64,000 nt of DNA from Occallatibacter riparius (GCF_025264625.1 NZ_CP093313.1:1364001-1428000), one strand, 5' to 3'; shown: positions 36,027 to 45,610, numbered from the stretch's first letter. Numbers and translations are program-made. The notes: generated by a model from the letters alone, not told the origin.

Positions 36027-37170
36027 GTGAGGCCTCCTGGCCCAAGGGGAACTGGATGCGGAATGTTGTTCCGCCACGCGCATTCTTGTGGAACGTGAGC
36101 GTGCCGCCATGCTGAGCAATGATGGTGGAGGAGATGGCGAGGCCCAGTCCGGTGCCCTTGGGTTTGGTGGTAAAGAACGGGTCGAAGATGCGTTCCGCCA
36201 TATCGTCGGGTATGCCAATGCCACAATCCTCCACGTCGAGGCAAATGTGGCGGTCTTCGCATATGGTGCGCAGAATGATACGGCTGTCCGCGGGCGAGGC
36301 CTCAATGGCGTTCAGCACGAGATTTAATAACACCTGGCGGAGCTGCTCCGGGTCGCAATCGATTTCAGGAGAGAGAGCGAGCGGCTGGTGTTCGATCGTG
36401 ATCCTTCGCTCTTGCGCGGCGTGCGACGCGAGCGATGCGACGGAAACCACGATTGAATCGGGCTCTGTATGCTGCAGGCGTGGCAAACGCGGCTTAGCGA
36501 AGTTGAGGAAGCCGGTAAGCAACTTGTTGAGCCGCTGTGATTCTTTCTGAATGATGTCGAGACTGTCTTCGAGGTATTCGGCCGGCGCCGCTCCGCGGCG
36601 AAGAATGCCCGCAGCGCCGGAGATGCTGGCCAGCGGATTACGAATCTCATGGGCGAGACTTGCGGCAAGCCGTCCGGTGGCAGACATGCGCTCGGCCTGC
36701 TTCATACGTTCGACATTCTCGCTGAGTTCGCGATAAACGTCTTCGAGCTGCTGACGAGTTTGCTCGAGCTTGCGGCGATGCTCCCGCTCGCGGTCGGAGA
36801 GGTATCCGGCGATGAGGCCGGCGATCACGAAGATGCTGAACTCCAGGATCTGATCCTTCGCGTCGAGGGGCCAGCGCCTCCATTGGTGCGCGATCACAGG
36901 GGCATTGATCAAGCCGCCCAACACAGCCGTGGCAAGCGCGCCACGCACTCCAAAGAGCATGCCCGCAATCATTAGGGGAAGGAAGTTGAGATGGTGAAGG
37001 ATATTGTGAGCGGAGACGTCGGAGCCCGGTACGACGATGGCGAGGACCGCAAGCAAGACAAAGAACGCCACTATCCCGAAGGCAGTCCACCTTGCTTTGC
37101 CTTTATCCGGGTTATAGAGCAGGTCCATAGCGACAGGATAGCGGGACCAGAGCCCTTCAGGGCGATTCAT
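36016..37170 (-). CDS. Membrane sensor histidine kinase (ZraS/AtoS-like)
   Basis: 384 residues from ATG 37170; ATG 37128 is an equal alternative and neither has a good RBS. Three or four amino-terminal helices (about 27-48, 60-95, 108-124) have only short periplasmic loops, so sensing is probably within or near the membrane. A coiled linker precedes the dimerisation helix with phospho-accepting His174 (SLAHEIRNPL). ATPase boxes: N (LLNLVLNAIEAS), G1 (DCGIGIPDD), F (DPFFTTKPKGTGLGLAI) and G2 (GGTTF). It is co-transcribed with the response regulator and divergent from the efflux genes, pointing to metal-stress sensing. Confidence 0.92.
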   Translation of the reverse strand: MNRPEGLWSRYPVAMDLLYNPDKGKARWTAFGIVAFFVLLAVLAIVVPGSDVSAHNILHHLNFLPLMIAGMLFGVRGALATAVLGGLINAPVIAHQWRRWPLDAKDQILEFSIFVIAGLIAGYLSDREREHRRKLEQTRQQLEDVYRELSENVERMKQAERMSATGRLAASLAHEIRNPLASISGAAGILRRGAAPAEYLEDSLDIIQKESQRLNKLLTGFLNFAKPRLPRLQHTEPDSIVVSVASLASHAAQERRITIEHQPLALSPEIDCDPEQLRQVLLNLVLNAIEASPADSRIILRTICEDRHICLDVEDCGIGIPDDMAERIFDPFFTTKPKGTGLGLAISSTIIAQHGGTLTFHKNARGGTTFRIQFPLGQEASHAS

Positions 37171-37182
37171 ACCGTTTGACTG

Positions 37183-37199
37183 AGCAATCCTGGTTCCAA
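37183..37199 (-). promoter_or_regulatory. Sigma-54 promoter candidate, kinase/regulator operon
   Basis: On the minus strand TTGGAACCAGGATTGCT. It matches the -24/-12 consensus YTGGCACG-N4-TTGCW at all but two defined bases, with the invariant GG-N10-GC. The predicted start of transcription is about 37172, just before the kinase gene. Confidence 0.6.
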
Positions 37200-37246
37200 T
37201 CAAGGGGCGTGGTCTGGTGGGAGTTGGCGGCATCAGATGTACGTTT

Positions 37247-37276
37247 TGGGACAGCAGCAACGAACGGCATGTCCCA
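37247..37276. promoter_or_regulatory. Dyad, candidate enhancer site for the response regulator
   Basis: TGGGACA (37247-37253) and TGTCCCA (37270-37276) form a perfect 7-bp inverted repeat with 16 nt between. Its centre is about 90 bp from each of the two predicted sigma-54 transcription starts, the usual range for NtrC-type activator sites. Confidence 0.6.
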
Positions 37277-37325
37277 TTTGCGGCACGGCGGCAGTCGTAA
37301 CTCACAAAGACTGCGCGAAATCTCA

Positions 37326-37342
37326 TTGGTACGCGACGTGCA
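37326..37342 (+). promoter_or_regulatory. Sigma-54 promoter candidate, efflux operon
   Basis: TTGGTACGCGACGTGCA, again GG-N10-GC and two differences from the -24/-12 consensus. The predicted start is about 37353, directly at the GTG proposed for the TolC-like gene, so that transcript would be nearly leaderless. That weakens either this site or the chosen start codon. Confidence 0.5.
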
Positions 37343-37353
37343 AACAAGCGGGC

Positions 37354-38649
37354 GTGCGACCTTGGATCTATGCACTACTTTTCCCGTTCTTAGTCTTGCC
37401 GGGGGTTTCAGGCCAGAGCAACAGCTCTGCGTCCGCGCCCGGCGTGTCTGCCGCGGCAGGGGCGCGCGCTTCCGGCGCTGTTAGCTCTTTGTCGATTGAC
37501 GAAGCTCTGGCCATCGCGGAGCAGAATAGTCCCCTTCTGAAACAGAGCCAAGCGCAGATTGAGGCGGGGCAAGGCCGCGTGGAAGCGGCCCGCGCCTACT
37601 CCAATCCCACCGTTCAGGTTCTGGCAGGGCATCAGGCGGGACTTGATGTACCCACACCCGGAGTGCCGGGACTTCTTCAGCACTATTCGGCGAGCCAGCC
37701 AATTGAGATTCCCGCAGAACGGCAAGCCCGCATTCGTGCGGCGCGGCTTGCGATGTCCGCGGATAAAGATCTGTTGCTGGCGGTGCGCCTGGGCGTGATG
37801 GCGAACGTGAAGCGGGCCTTCTACGACGTGATCCGGCGTAAGGAGCAGCTTGCCAATGCCGAAGGGAACTTGGCGCTGGTCACGGACCTGCGCCGACGCG
37901 TGGGCGTGGAAGTGAAGGTGGGAGAAAAAGGCAAGCTTGAACTCACGCGCGCAGAGGCGGAGATGTCGCGAGCACGCGCAGTGGTGAAGAGCGCGGAGGT
38001 AGAACTGGCAGCGGCGCGAGCGGTGTTGAAGGCGGTGCTCGGTATGCCGGTTTCGGAGAGCCCGGAGCCGTCAGGGTCGTTCAGTCCGCAGATAACGCTA
38101 CCCGCGCTGGAACAATTGCGGCAGTCGGTACTGGCGAACCATCCGGCGCTGTCGGAGGCGCAGACCCGAACCGAAGAGGCGAGGGCGATTGTGCAGGACG
38201 AGCGAGCGCGAAGAATTCCCACCCCCCAACTGTATGGGGAATACGAACATCAACCGGACCTGTCGTTCTTTCGCATGGGCGTGAATATCGATATTCCAGT
38301 ATGGAACCGCCGGCGCGGCCAGATCCGGGAGGCTGCAGCGAACGTGGCGCGTTCCACCTCTGCGGAGCGCCAAACACAACTGGAGCTCGTAGCAGCGTTG
38401 GAGCGCGCCTACAGCCAGTACGAAATCAGCAGCGATCAGGTGGAGAGCCTGCAAGCGGGATCATTGCGGGAAGCAGAGGCGGCAGTCGAGGCCGCTCGCG
38501 CTGCCTACAAATTTGGCGAACGCGGGATTGTGGAAGTGCTTGACGCGCAACGCGTGCTGCAAGGCGTGCGGACCGACCTGCTGGACGCGCGTTATGCGCA
38601 GCAGAGCGCACTGATTGATCTGGAAGAACTGGGAGCCACTCACCCATGA
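37354..38649 (+). CDS. TolC/CzcC-family outer membrane efflux protein
   Basis: About 431 residues from GTG 37354, which places a signal peptide (WIYALLFPFLVLPGVSG) at the start. The open frame extends up to ATG 37237, but those 39 residues do not look like a signal and overlap the regulatory region. Two long helical repeats typical of the family are visible (LSIDEALAIAEQNSPLLKQ, then LEQLRQSVLANHPALSEAQ) with IDIPVWNRRRGQI and the C-terminal RAAYKFGERGIVEVLDAQR. It forms the outer membrane channel of a tripartite efflux pump; the stop overlaps the next gene's ATG (ATGA). Confidence 0.88.
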   Translation: MRPWIYALLFPFLVLPGVSGQSNSSASAPGVSAAAGARASGAVSSLSIDEALAIAEQNSPLLKQSQAQIEAGQGRVEAARAYSNPTVQVLAGHQAGLDVPTPGVPGLLQHYSASQPIEIPAERQARIRAARLAMSADKDLLLAVRLGVMANVKRAFYDVIRRKEQLANAEGNLALVTDLRRRVGVEVKVGEKGKLELTRAEAEMSRARAVVKSAEVELAAARAVLKAVLGMPVSESPEPSGSFSPQITLPALEQLRQSVLANHPALSEAQTRTEEARAIVQDERARRIPTPQLYGEYEHQPDLSFFRMGVNIDIPVWNRRRGQIREAAANVARSTSAERQTQLELVAALERAYSQYEISSDQVESLQAGSLREAEAAVEAARAAYKFGERGIVEVLDAQRVLQGVRTDLLDARYAQQSALIDLEELGATHP

Positions 38650-39818
38650 CGGAGAATGCGATGCGGAAGTTGTGTCTGGCTGCGATGAGCGCAGTGGTTG
38701 TGATGTGGAGCATGGCTGCCTGCAAACACGATGTCGCGGCCGGGAGCCGCGGAGCTGCACCTCCCGATCCTCTGACGGTGCACCTAACGCCAGAACTGCG
38801 CAACGAGATCAAGACGGGCAGCGCCCAATGGCAGGAGGTGACCACGCAGCAGAAAGTGGCTGCTCGCGTGGAGACGGATGCCTCGCGGGTGGCGCGCGTC
38901 GGCTCTCCCGTGAACGGACGCATCACGAAGATGCTGGTGTTCGAAGGACAGCACGTGAAGCAGGGGCAGGTCCTCGCCATGCTGCACAGCAATGCGCTTT
39001 CTGACGCGCAGTTCGCGTTCATCAGGGCGTATACACAGGAAAACCTCGCGCGGCAGTCTGCGGAAAGAGCAAAGCAACTGGTGCAGTCCGACGTAATCGG
39101 GACGGCGGAACTGGAGAAGAGGCAGGCAGAGCTGCTGCAAACAAGCGCAGAGGTGGCCGCGCTTGGTGCGCAGTTACGCGGGCTCGGCATGACCGATGCG
39201 GCAATTTCGCGGCTGGAAACCTCGCGCCAAATCAACTCGGAATACCCCATCACCGCAAGCATTTCCGGTACCCTCATCGAGCGGAAGGTGACGATCGGGC
39301 AGGTGGTGCAACCCGCCGATGAGGTGTTCCTCATTGCCGATCTCTCGAACGTCTGGCTCGTGGCGGAGGTACCGGAGGAGCACTCGGCATCGCTCTATCC
39401 AGGCAAGACCGTGTTGGCGACGGTTCCGGCGCTACCGCATGAGCCGGTCACCGGGACGTTGAACTTCGTGAGTCCCGTGGTGAATCCCGAGACGCGGACA
39501 GTCCAAGCCCGCATGGATCTCCCCAATGCGAAGGAATTGTTCAAGCCGCAAATGCTCGCTTCCATGACATTCGAAAGCCGCCCCCAGCGCGGCCTCACAA
39601 TCCCCTCCACCGCGGTGGTGCGCGAAGACAACAAGGATCAGGTGTTCGTGAAAGCCGGCGCCGACTCCTGGCGGTTGCGCGAAGTGGAACTCGGGCCGGA
39701 GGTGGCCGATCACAGACTCGTGCTGAAGGGCATCACGGAGAACGACGAGATCGTACTCAACGGCGCGTTCCATCTGAACAACCAGCGCAAGCAGGACATG
39801 ATCAAGGGAGCGGAATAG
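38646..39818 (+). CDS. RND efflux periplasmic adaptor (CzcB/CusB-like lipoprotein)
   Basis: 390 residues. Signal with lipobox-like SMAAC near residue 25. Then a lipoyl-type half motif (GSPVNGRITKMLVFEGQHVKQ), a helical hairpin (AYTQENLARQSAERAKQL), the second lipoyl half (YPITASISGTLIERKVTIGQ), a beta-barrel domain (VWLVAEVPEEHSASLYPGK) and membrane-proximal domain (STAVVREDNKDQVFVK). It bridges the inner-membrane pump and outer channel and, in metal systems, can hand metal to the pump. Translationally coupled to both neighbours. No His-rich metal-binding tail is present. Confidence 0.9.
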   Translation: MTENAMRKLCLAAMSAVVVMWSMAACKHDVAAGSRGAAPPDPLTVHLTPELRNEIKTGSAQWQEVTTQQKVAARVETDASRVARVGSPVNGRITKMLVFEGQHVKQGQVLAMLHSNALSDAQFAFIRAYTQENLARQSAERAKQLVQSDVIGTAELEKRQAELLQTSAEVAALGAQLRGLGMTDAAISRLETSRQINSEYPITASISGTLIERKVTIGQVVQPADEVFLIADLSNVWLVAEVPEEHSASLYPGKTVLATVPALPHEPVTGTLNFVSPVVNPETRTVQARMDLPNAKELFKPQMLASMTFESRPQRGLTIPSTAVVREDNKDQVFVKAGADSWRLREVELGPEVADHRLVLKGITENDEIVLNGAFHLNNQRKQDMIKGAE

Positions 39819-42800
39819 ATGCGGGCTCTTATTGCGGCAGCCCTACACCAGCGGCTGGTAATCGTTGTGGTGGCGCTCATCCTGCTGTTCTTCGGATTGA
39901 ACGCTGCGCAGCACCTCTCTGTCGATGCATTCCCCGACGTGACTAACGTGCAGGTCCAGATCGCCACCGAGGCTGCTGGAAAGTCGCCCGAAGAAGTAGA
40001 GCGGTTCATCACCGTTCCCATTGAGATCGGCATGACGGGATTGCCGGGCCTGCAGGAAATGCGCTCTCTGAACAAGCCGGGACTCTCTCTCATCACTCTG
40101 GTATTCGAAGACGGCAAGGGCGTCTACTTCGAGCGGCAACTGGTTAGCGAGCGCCTCAACGAATTGCGCGACCGCATGCCGGAAGGAGTCACGCCGCTGC
40201 TGGGCCCGGTCTCCAATGCTCTAGGCGAGGTGTATCAATACACCCTGGAACGAACCGATGATGGACAACGCGCCCTTACGCATGACGAATTGGTAGAACG
40301 CAGGACTGTGGAGGACTGGGTGGTACGGCCGCTGCTTCGGTCGATTCCCGGTGTTGCCGAGATCAACTCGACAGGTGGATACGTCAAGGAGTATCAGACG
40401 CTGGTAGATCCGCAGAAGCTGCGCTACTACGGCTTGACTATCGAGGATGTGTTCGCCGCGCTGAAGCGGAACAATGCGAATGCCGGGGGCGGCATTCTTC
40501 CTCAGCACTCCGAACAATACCTGATTCGAAGCATCGGCCTGATTCGTGACGCCGACGACATTCGCAACATCGTGCTGAAGGAAAGCGCCGCAACGCCCGT
40601 GTACATCAAGGACGTTGCGACAGTTCAAGTAGGCCAGGAAGTCCGCTATGGCGCCATGGTGAAGGGCGGCTACACAGAAGCCGTGGGCGGCGTGGTGATG
40701 GCCATCGCCGGGGGCAATGCCAAAGAGATCGTAAGCAAGGTTAAGGCTAAGGTAGAGAAGATCAACGCGGAAAACAAAATCCCCGGCGGTCTCAAGATTG
40801 TGCCTTACTACGATCGCTCCCGTCTGGTGGATGCGGCAATTCACACCGTCACCGAAGTCCTTGCGGAAGGCGTTGTGCTCGTTGTCGTGGTGCTCTTCCT
40901 CTACCTTGGCGATCTGCGGTCGAGCCTGATCGTGAGCGCCAACCTTTTACTCACGCCACTTCTTACGTTTCTCGTGATGAACCACGTTGGCCTGTCGGCG
41001 AATCTCATGTCGCTTGGCGGTCTGGCTATAGCTATCGGTCTCATGGTGGATGGTTCCGTCGTCGTGGTGGAGAACGTGTTTGCGCGGCTCAGCCACGAGC
41101 AGCACGACAGCCGGTTGCATACGGTGCGTGACGCGGTAGTGGAGGTGGCGACTCCGGTGATTTTCGGCGTGCTGATCATCGTGTTGGTGTTTCTGCCCCT
41201 GATGACGCTCGAAGGCACATCAGGCAAGATGTTCGCGCCCCTGGCGTACACCATTGCGATCGCGCTGCTAATCTCGCTGGCGCTTTCTCTATCGCTTTCG
41301 CCGGCTCTCTCTATGTTCTTCCTGAAGGCCGGAAAAGAGAACGACACGTGGCTGGTCGCGATGTTGCGCAAGCCCTACAACCGCATCCTTGCGGTCGCGA
41401 TGTCTAACAAGCGCAAGAGCATCTTTGCGGTGCTGCTGCTGCTTGCCGGAACTCTGTGCCTCTTTCCGTTCCTCGGCACAGCCTTCATTCCGGAGATGCA
41501 GGAAGGAACGCTGGGGCCAAACGCGGATCGAGTGCCGAATATCTCGCTGCAGGAATCCATCAAAATGGAGCTACGGATGCAGAGCCTGATGCGCGATATC
41601 CCGGGCGTGCAGAGCGTCGTCTCCCGCCTGGGACGTGGAGAGTCACCGGCTGATCCTGCGGGTCCCAATGAAGCCGATGTGCTCGCAAACCTGGTGCCCG
41701 TTGATGACCGCCCGCGTGATCTGACCCAGGAGAAGATTGCAGACGAGATGCGGCACCGGCTTGCCGCGATTCCAGGTATCAACCTCGTGATGGCGCAACC
41801 CATCTCCGATCGCGTCGACGAGATGGTGAGCGGCGTGCGCGCCGATGTTGCGGTAAAGATCTTTGGCGACGATCTCGACACGCTGATCGAGAAAGCCCAA
41901 CAGGTGGCAAAGGTAGCGGCTTCCGTGTCAGGCACGCAGGACACGCGCGTGGACCGCGTGGGTGGGCAGCAGTACCTCACCATCGAGATTGACCGCGCCG
42001 CTATCGCGCGTTACGCGCTGAACGCATCCGACGTGAACGATACGATCGAGATGGCCATCGCCGGTAAGAGCGCGACTGAAATTTACGAGGGAGAGCGCCG
42101 CTTCCAGGCCATTGTGCGCTTGCCCGACAGCGATCGCGACACGGTGGAGAAAATCAAGGAGATTATGGTCTCGTCTCCAAATGGCATCCGCGTCCCTCTT
42201 GAAGACCTCGCGCGCATTCGCGTGTCTGAAGGTCCTGCACAAATCAACCGTGAGATGGGCAAGCGGCGGATCGTGGTCGGTATCAATGTGCAGGGCCGAG
42301 ATCTCGGCGGGTATGTGACGGAACTGGAACGCAGCGTTCGCACCCAGGTTCCGCTGCCGCCGGGCTACTCTTTCGAGTGGGGCGGTCAGTTCCAGAACAT
42401 GCAGCGTGCCATGCACCACCTGATGATTATCGTTCCCGTGACCATCGGCGCGATCTTTTTTCTCCTCTTCCTGCTGTTCCATTCGGTGCGCTTCGCTGCC
42501 TTGATCATCACGGTCCTGCCGTTTGCCTCTATCGGCGGAGTGCTCGGACTGTTCGTTTCGCGCGAGTACCTATCCGTACCAGCATCGGTAGGTTTCATCG
42601 CGCTCTGGGGTATTGCTGTTTTGAATGGTGTGGTCCTGGTGTCGTACATCCGCAAGTTGCGAGGCGAGGGCCTGTCACAGGCAGAAGCAGTGACAGAGGG
42701 AACGCGGCTGCGGTTCAGGCCGGTGATGATGACAGCCACCGTCGCGGCCCTAGGACTAGTGCCCTTCCTGTTCGCTCGCGGTCCCGGATCTGAGATTCAG

Positions 42801-42944
42801 CGCCCGTTGGCAATCGTGGTGATTGGGGGGCTGATAACGTCGACATTCTTGACTCTGGTGATCGTCCCATGCCTCTACGCATGGTTCGAGGGCGGGCCAC
42901 GCGAGATCGCGGACAGAGAGATGGAGAGTCACCTGTTGAGCTAG
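39819..42944 (+). CDS. Heavy-metal efflux RND pump (CzcA/CusA family)
   Basis: 1041 residues with the RND layout: helix 1, periplasmic loop, six helices, second large loop, and five final helices. HME-family signatures include SVDAFPDVTNVQVQI and SPEEVERFITVPIE. The proton-relay helix 4 reads AIAIGLMVDGSVVVVEN, with Asp411 and Glu418 matching CzcA D408 and E415 but Ala405 in place of D402, as in CusA. Two of the three metal-binding methionines of CusA are not found. The cation is therefore uncertain: probably Zn/Co/Cd/Ni or Cu. It starts directly after the adaptor stop with GGGAGCGG upstream. Confidence 0.93.
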   Translation: MRALIAAALHQRLVIVVVALILLFFGLNAAQHLSVDAFPDVTNVQVQIATEAAGKSPEEVERFITVPIEIGMTGLPGLQEMRSLNKPGLSLITLVFEDGKGVYFERQLVSERLNELRDRMPEGVTPLLGPVSNALGEVYQYTLERTDDGQRALTHDELVERRTVEDWVVRPLLRSIPGVAEINSTGGYVKEYQTLVDPQKLRYYGLTIEDVFAALKRNNANAGGGILPQHSEQYLIRSIGLIRDADDIRNIVLKESAATPVYIKDVATVQVGQEVRYGAMVKGGYTEAVGGVVMAIAGGNAKEIVSKVKAKVEKINAENKIPGGLKIVPYYDRSRLVDAAIHTVTEVLAEGVVLVVVVLFLYLGDLRSSLIVSANLLLTPLLTFLVMNHVGLSANLMSLGGLAIAIGLMVDGSVVVVENVFARLSHEQHDSRLHTVRDAVVEVATPVIFGVLIIVLVFLPLMTLEGTSGKMFAPLAYTIAIALLISLALSLSLSPALSMFFLKAGKENDTWLVAMLRKPYNRILAVAMSNKRKSIFAVLLLLAGTLCLFPFLGTAFIPEMQEGTLGPNADRVPNISLQESIKMELRMQSLMRDIPGVQSVVSRLGRGESPADPAGPNEADVLANLVPVDDRPRDLTQEKIADEMRHRLAAIPGINLVMAQPISDRVDEMVSGVRADVAVKIFGDDLDTLIEKAQQVAKVAASVSGTQDTRVDRVGGQQYLTIEIDRAAIARYALNASDVNDTIEMAIAGKSATEIYEGERRFQAIVRLPDSDRDTVEKIKEIMVSSPNGIRVPLEDLARIRVSEGPAQINREMGKRRIVVGINVQGRDLGGYVTELERSVRTQVPLPPGYSFEWGGQFQNMQRAMHHLMIIVPVTIGAIFFLLFLLFHSVRFAALIITVLPFASIGGVLGLFVSREYLSVPASVGFIALWGIAVLNGVVLVSYIRKLRGEGLSQAEAVTEGTRLRFRPVMMTATVAALGLVPFLFARGPGSEIQRPLAIVVIGGLITSTFLTLVIVPCLYAWFEGGPREIADREMESHLLS

Positions 42945-43333
42945 AGGCCAGGAGAGCCGGGCGATTTACTTCATCGGATCGATCGATTGAGCTTATTGAG
43001 GGCTGATCGCGGGGGAAAGGGCGTGCATTTTGTTTGGACGTTCGCATGATCCGGCTTGCTCGCGATCCGCGGCGTCCGTGTGTTCGTTTCGGCTCCCTGC
43101 TTTCAAAACTCGTCACAATTCCGACGTAACTTCCCACTTACTCGACGAGAAATTCGACCTGACAAGTCCGTTCTCAGCCTCAGCGCTCGCGCGCTAGGTG
43201 TACCATGGTTGCTCCTCCCCCGGCAAGGAGCCGTCCTTGCATAACCATTCACCCGGCGACAGCTGGGCGGAGGACATGCGTTCTGTGCGCGCGTTCGCCC
43301 ATCTGTCCAATCACCATCTCCCGGGAGAACGAC
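42945..43333. other. Non-coding gap before the cysteine-ladder gene
   Basis: 389 nt. No convincing short gene and no terminator with a T-run after the pump gene. The last 150 nt presumably hold the promoter of the next gene; no clear hexamers were recognised. Confidence 0.5.
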
Positions 43334-45610
43334 ATGAGCGATTCCTTTGATGATGTTGTCAGTCGTCTTGCGTCCCAGTCAGAAGCGATAGGCCGGCTTG
43401 CGCAGGATAGTGGCGGTTTTTCCGCTGTTGTAGCAGCTTTCGAAGCAAAGGACCCCGATGCGTTTCGCTGGGTTCTGCAGCGGATGGAGATGCTCCCCTA
43501 CTGTGAATTGATCTGCGAGTGGGTGCGCATCAAGCTGTGTGTGCTCCGATGTTTAGAACTCTGCGGGCCGCCTGAGCCCAACGAAACTCTTCCCACCCTG
43601 GACCAGTTTGCGCATGCGGTCGCGCGGCTGGCAGACAACGAAGCCGGATTGCGTCGCGTCGTCGATGCGGTGTCCTGCGGCAACCGGGAAGAATTCGCGG
43701 AAGCACTCAGGGAACTGAAGCTCACACAGGTTTGCCGCGTAATTTGCCATTGGGTGTGCGGCATTGGATACCGCCGCGTCTGCGAGATCATCTGTGGAGG
43801 CGAACCGGCAGCGCTCGCCGATCCCGTACAAGAGATTCGTGCCGCGGGCAAGGCGATCGAAAGCCTGCTGCGTAACGAGAAGGCTTGGGCCGCAATCAGC
43901 AAAGCCGCACTCGAACGCGATTGCGTCATCCTGCGGAATACCATCAATGCTGTTGGTTTTGCTGGTAGGTGCGAGATCATCTGCCGGCTCATCTGCTTCT
44001 GGCGTTGCTTCCGCGTGTGCCGAGAGCTTTGCGTAGTGGAGACCGAGCCGATCGAATTACCGGCAAACGGTGTGGAAGAAGCCCGCGGTTTTGCTCTCGC
44101 CTTCCGCAAGCTGGCTTCGCAACCGCGAGCGCTTGCCGATCTCGTCACCGCTGTTGCCGATGGCAACCGCGAGGCCTACAGCAGGATCGTGGGACAGTTC
44201 GGACTCCGCATCTACTGTCTGCAGATCTGCGCGTGGGTGTGCGTCGTCAGTTGCCGCGAGTTCTGCATCTGCGTGTGCCCGCCACCCAACCTCGATCCGT
44301 GGTTTACCACGGTTGGAGATTTCGGCATCTACTCCGACATCGACTCCGGCACCGGCCTCACAAACAAGGCGCTGCCGGTCACGCCGAGCCTGGTCTACGG
44401 CGGCGGGCCGAACTTCGCGTTCTTCGAGCAACTGCAGCTTGGAGGGTTCTGCCCCATTTACTCGCCTACGGTGGCGGGAGCGCAGATGCAGTACCGGTTC
44501 CTGATCGCCACCCAGAGCACAACTCTGGCGTCGGCCATCAACTCCGCCCAGACCACGATTACAGTGGCCGGCGGGGCTGCACCGCCTCCCACGCCGTTCA
44601 GTATTTCGGTGTGCAATGCGGGCGAGACGGGCGAAACCATGACCGTAACGTCGGTTGCCGCCAGTACCTGGACGGTGACACGCGGGCAGGACGGCACAAC
44701 CGCCGAACCCGCGAACGCCGCCGCTACAATCTGGATCAACCCCACGCCGATCAACGGCAGCTTTGTCGCGCCGGTCAAGCTTGGAACCAGGTTCGTCTCC
44801 TGGCCCGTGAACAACTCGGGCACGGCCAGTGCCTCGAACTCGCTCCAGTTCCAGGATGTCTACGTAACCGGCGTCTCTCCTGCGCCTCCTGACGCGACGC
44901 CACCGGCGCCGGGGAATCCGTGGTTCGGCCCCGGCATTCACTGGGCCTCGGCTGACCCATCGACCGGTTGGGTCACCGTGGATCTGAACGCGATCGGCAA
45001 TGGTTACCAGGTGCTCATGGGCTTTGATACCACGCAGACTGGAGCAGCCCCTGGTGGCGATCCGCTCTCCGGATCGAATGCTTTCGACAATACGGGCCAA
45101 GCGCCGGTGGGCGCGCCGGTTCCCGCGGGTAGCCAAAAGGTGGGGGTCGACATGGCCATCCTCTTCCAGGCGACGCGTGTGTCAGCGGCGCCGGCCGTTG
45201 ACTACTCGAATTCGCTGTGCAAGATCCACGTGAACAACTGGACCGAAGTCAACCATCTCTGGTTCCACGAGTTCACGGCCGGAGCGGGATGCTGCCAGCC
45301 GATCGACAACACCCTGACCGTGCAATTCGTGACGGACCACGAGATGCTGCACAACAACTGGTCGCTCGCGATCACGAGTTGCAGCGCCTCGGCTCCGGGC
45401 GACATCACGCCGTCCAACCCCACGCCGGGGGTCACGTTCACCGCCGGGGACCGAGGAGCATCCGGCTCCGTTGTCGAAAACACGACATCGTGGACCAACT
45501 GCTCGTACACAGCCCACCTCTCTACACGGCCAGCACTGACCACCGGACTTGCCGACCGGACGGGTGCCGACAACACACTCACCTTCTGCATCTGCGGGCA
45601 CAAGCACTGA
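43334..45610 (+). CDS. Cysteine-ladder repeat protein with phage-tail-like beta segment, unknown function
   Basis: 758 residues; ATG 43334 has GGGAG 7 nt upstream. No signal peptide. Residues 1-318 are four repeats of about 80: a helical part (VARLADNEAGLRRVVDAV type) followed by a helix with Cys every fourth residue. Cysteines: 57, 61, 69, 73, 77; 134, 138, 142, 150, 154; 213, 217, 221, 225, 229, 233; 295, 299, 303, 307, 311, 313, 315. One face of each helix is thus a Cys stripe. Residues about 320-758 are beta-rich and Gly/Ser/Thr/Pro-rich, with a segment (SAQTTITVAGG, TWTVTRGQDGTTAEPANAA) resembling phage tail and fibre domains. Not a recognised family; metal binding or disulfide/thiol scaffolding are guesses. 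Confidence 0.85.
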   Translation: MSDSFDDVVSRLASQSEAIGRLAQDSGGFSAVVAAFEAKDPDAFRWVLQRMEMLPYCELICEWVRIKLCVLRCLELCGPPEPNETLPTLDQFAHAVARLADNEAGLRRVVDAVSCGNREEFAEALRELKLTQVCRVICHWVCGIGYRRVCEIICGGEPAALADPVQEIRAAGKAIESLLRNEKAWAAISKAALERDCVILRNTINAVGFAGRCEIICRLICFWRCFRVCRELCVVETEPIELPANGVEEARGFALAFRKLASQPRALADLVTAVADGNREAYSRIVGQFGLRIYCLQICAWVCVVSCREFCICVCPPPNLDPWFTTVGDFGIYSDIDSGTGLTNKALPVTPSLVYGGGPNFAFFEQLQLGGFCPIYSPTVAGAQMQYRFLIATQSTTLASAINSAQTTITVAGGAAPPPTPFSISVCNAGETGETMTVTSVAASTWTVTRGQDGTTAEPANAAATIWINPTPINGSFVAPVKLGTRFVSWPVNNSGTASASNSLQFQDVYVTGVSPAPPDATPPAPGNPWFGPGIHWASADPSTGWVTVDLNAIGNGYQVLMGFDTTQTGAAPGGDPLSGSNAFDNTGQAPVGAPVPAGSQKVGVDMAILFQATRVSAAPAVDYSNSLCKIHVNNWTEVNHLWFHEFTAGAGCCQPIDNTLTVQFVTDHEMLHNNWSLAITSCSASAPGDITPSNPTPGVTFTAGDRGASGSVVENTTSWTNCSYTAHLSTRPALTTGLADRTGADNTLTFCICGHKH

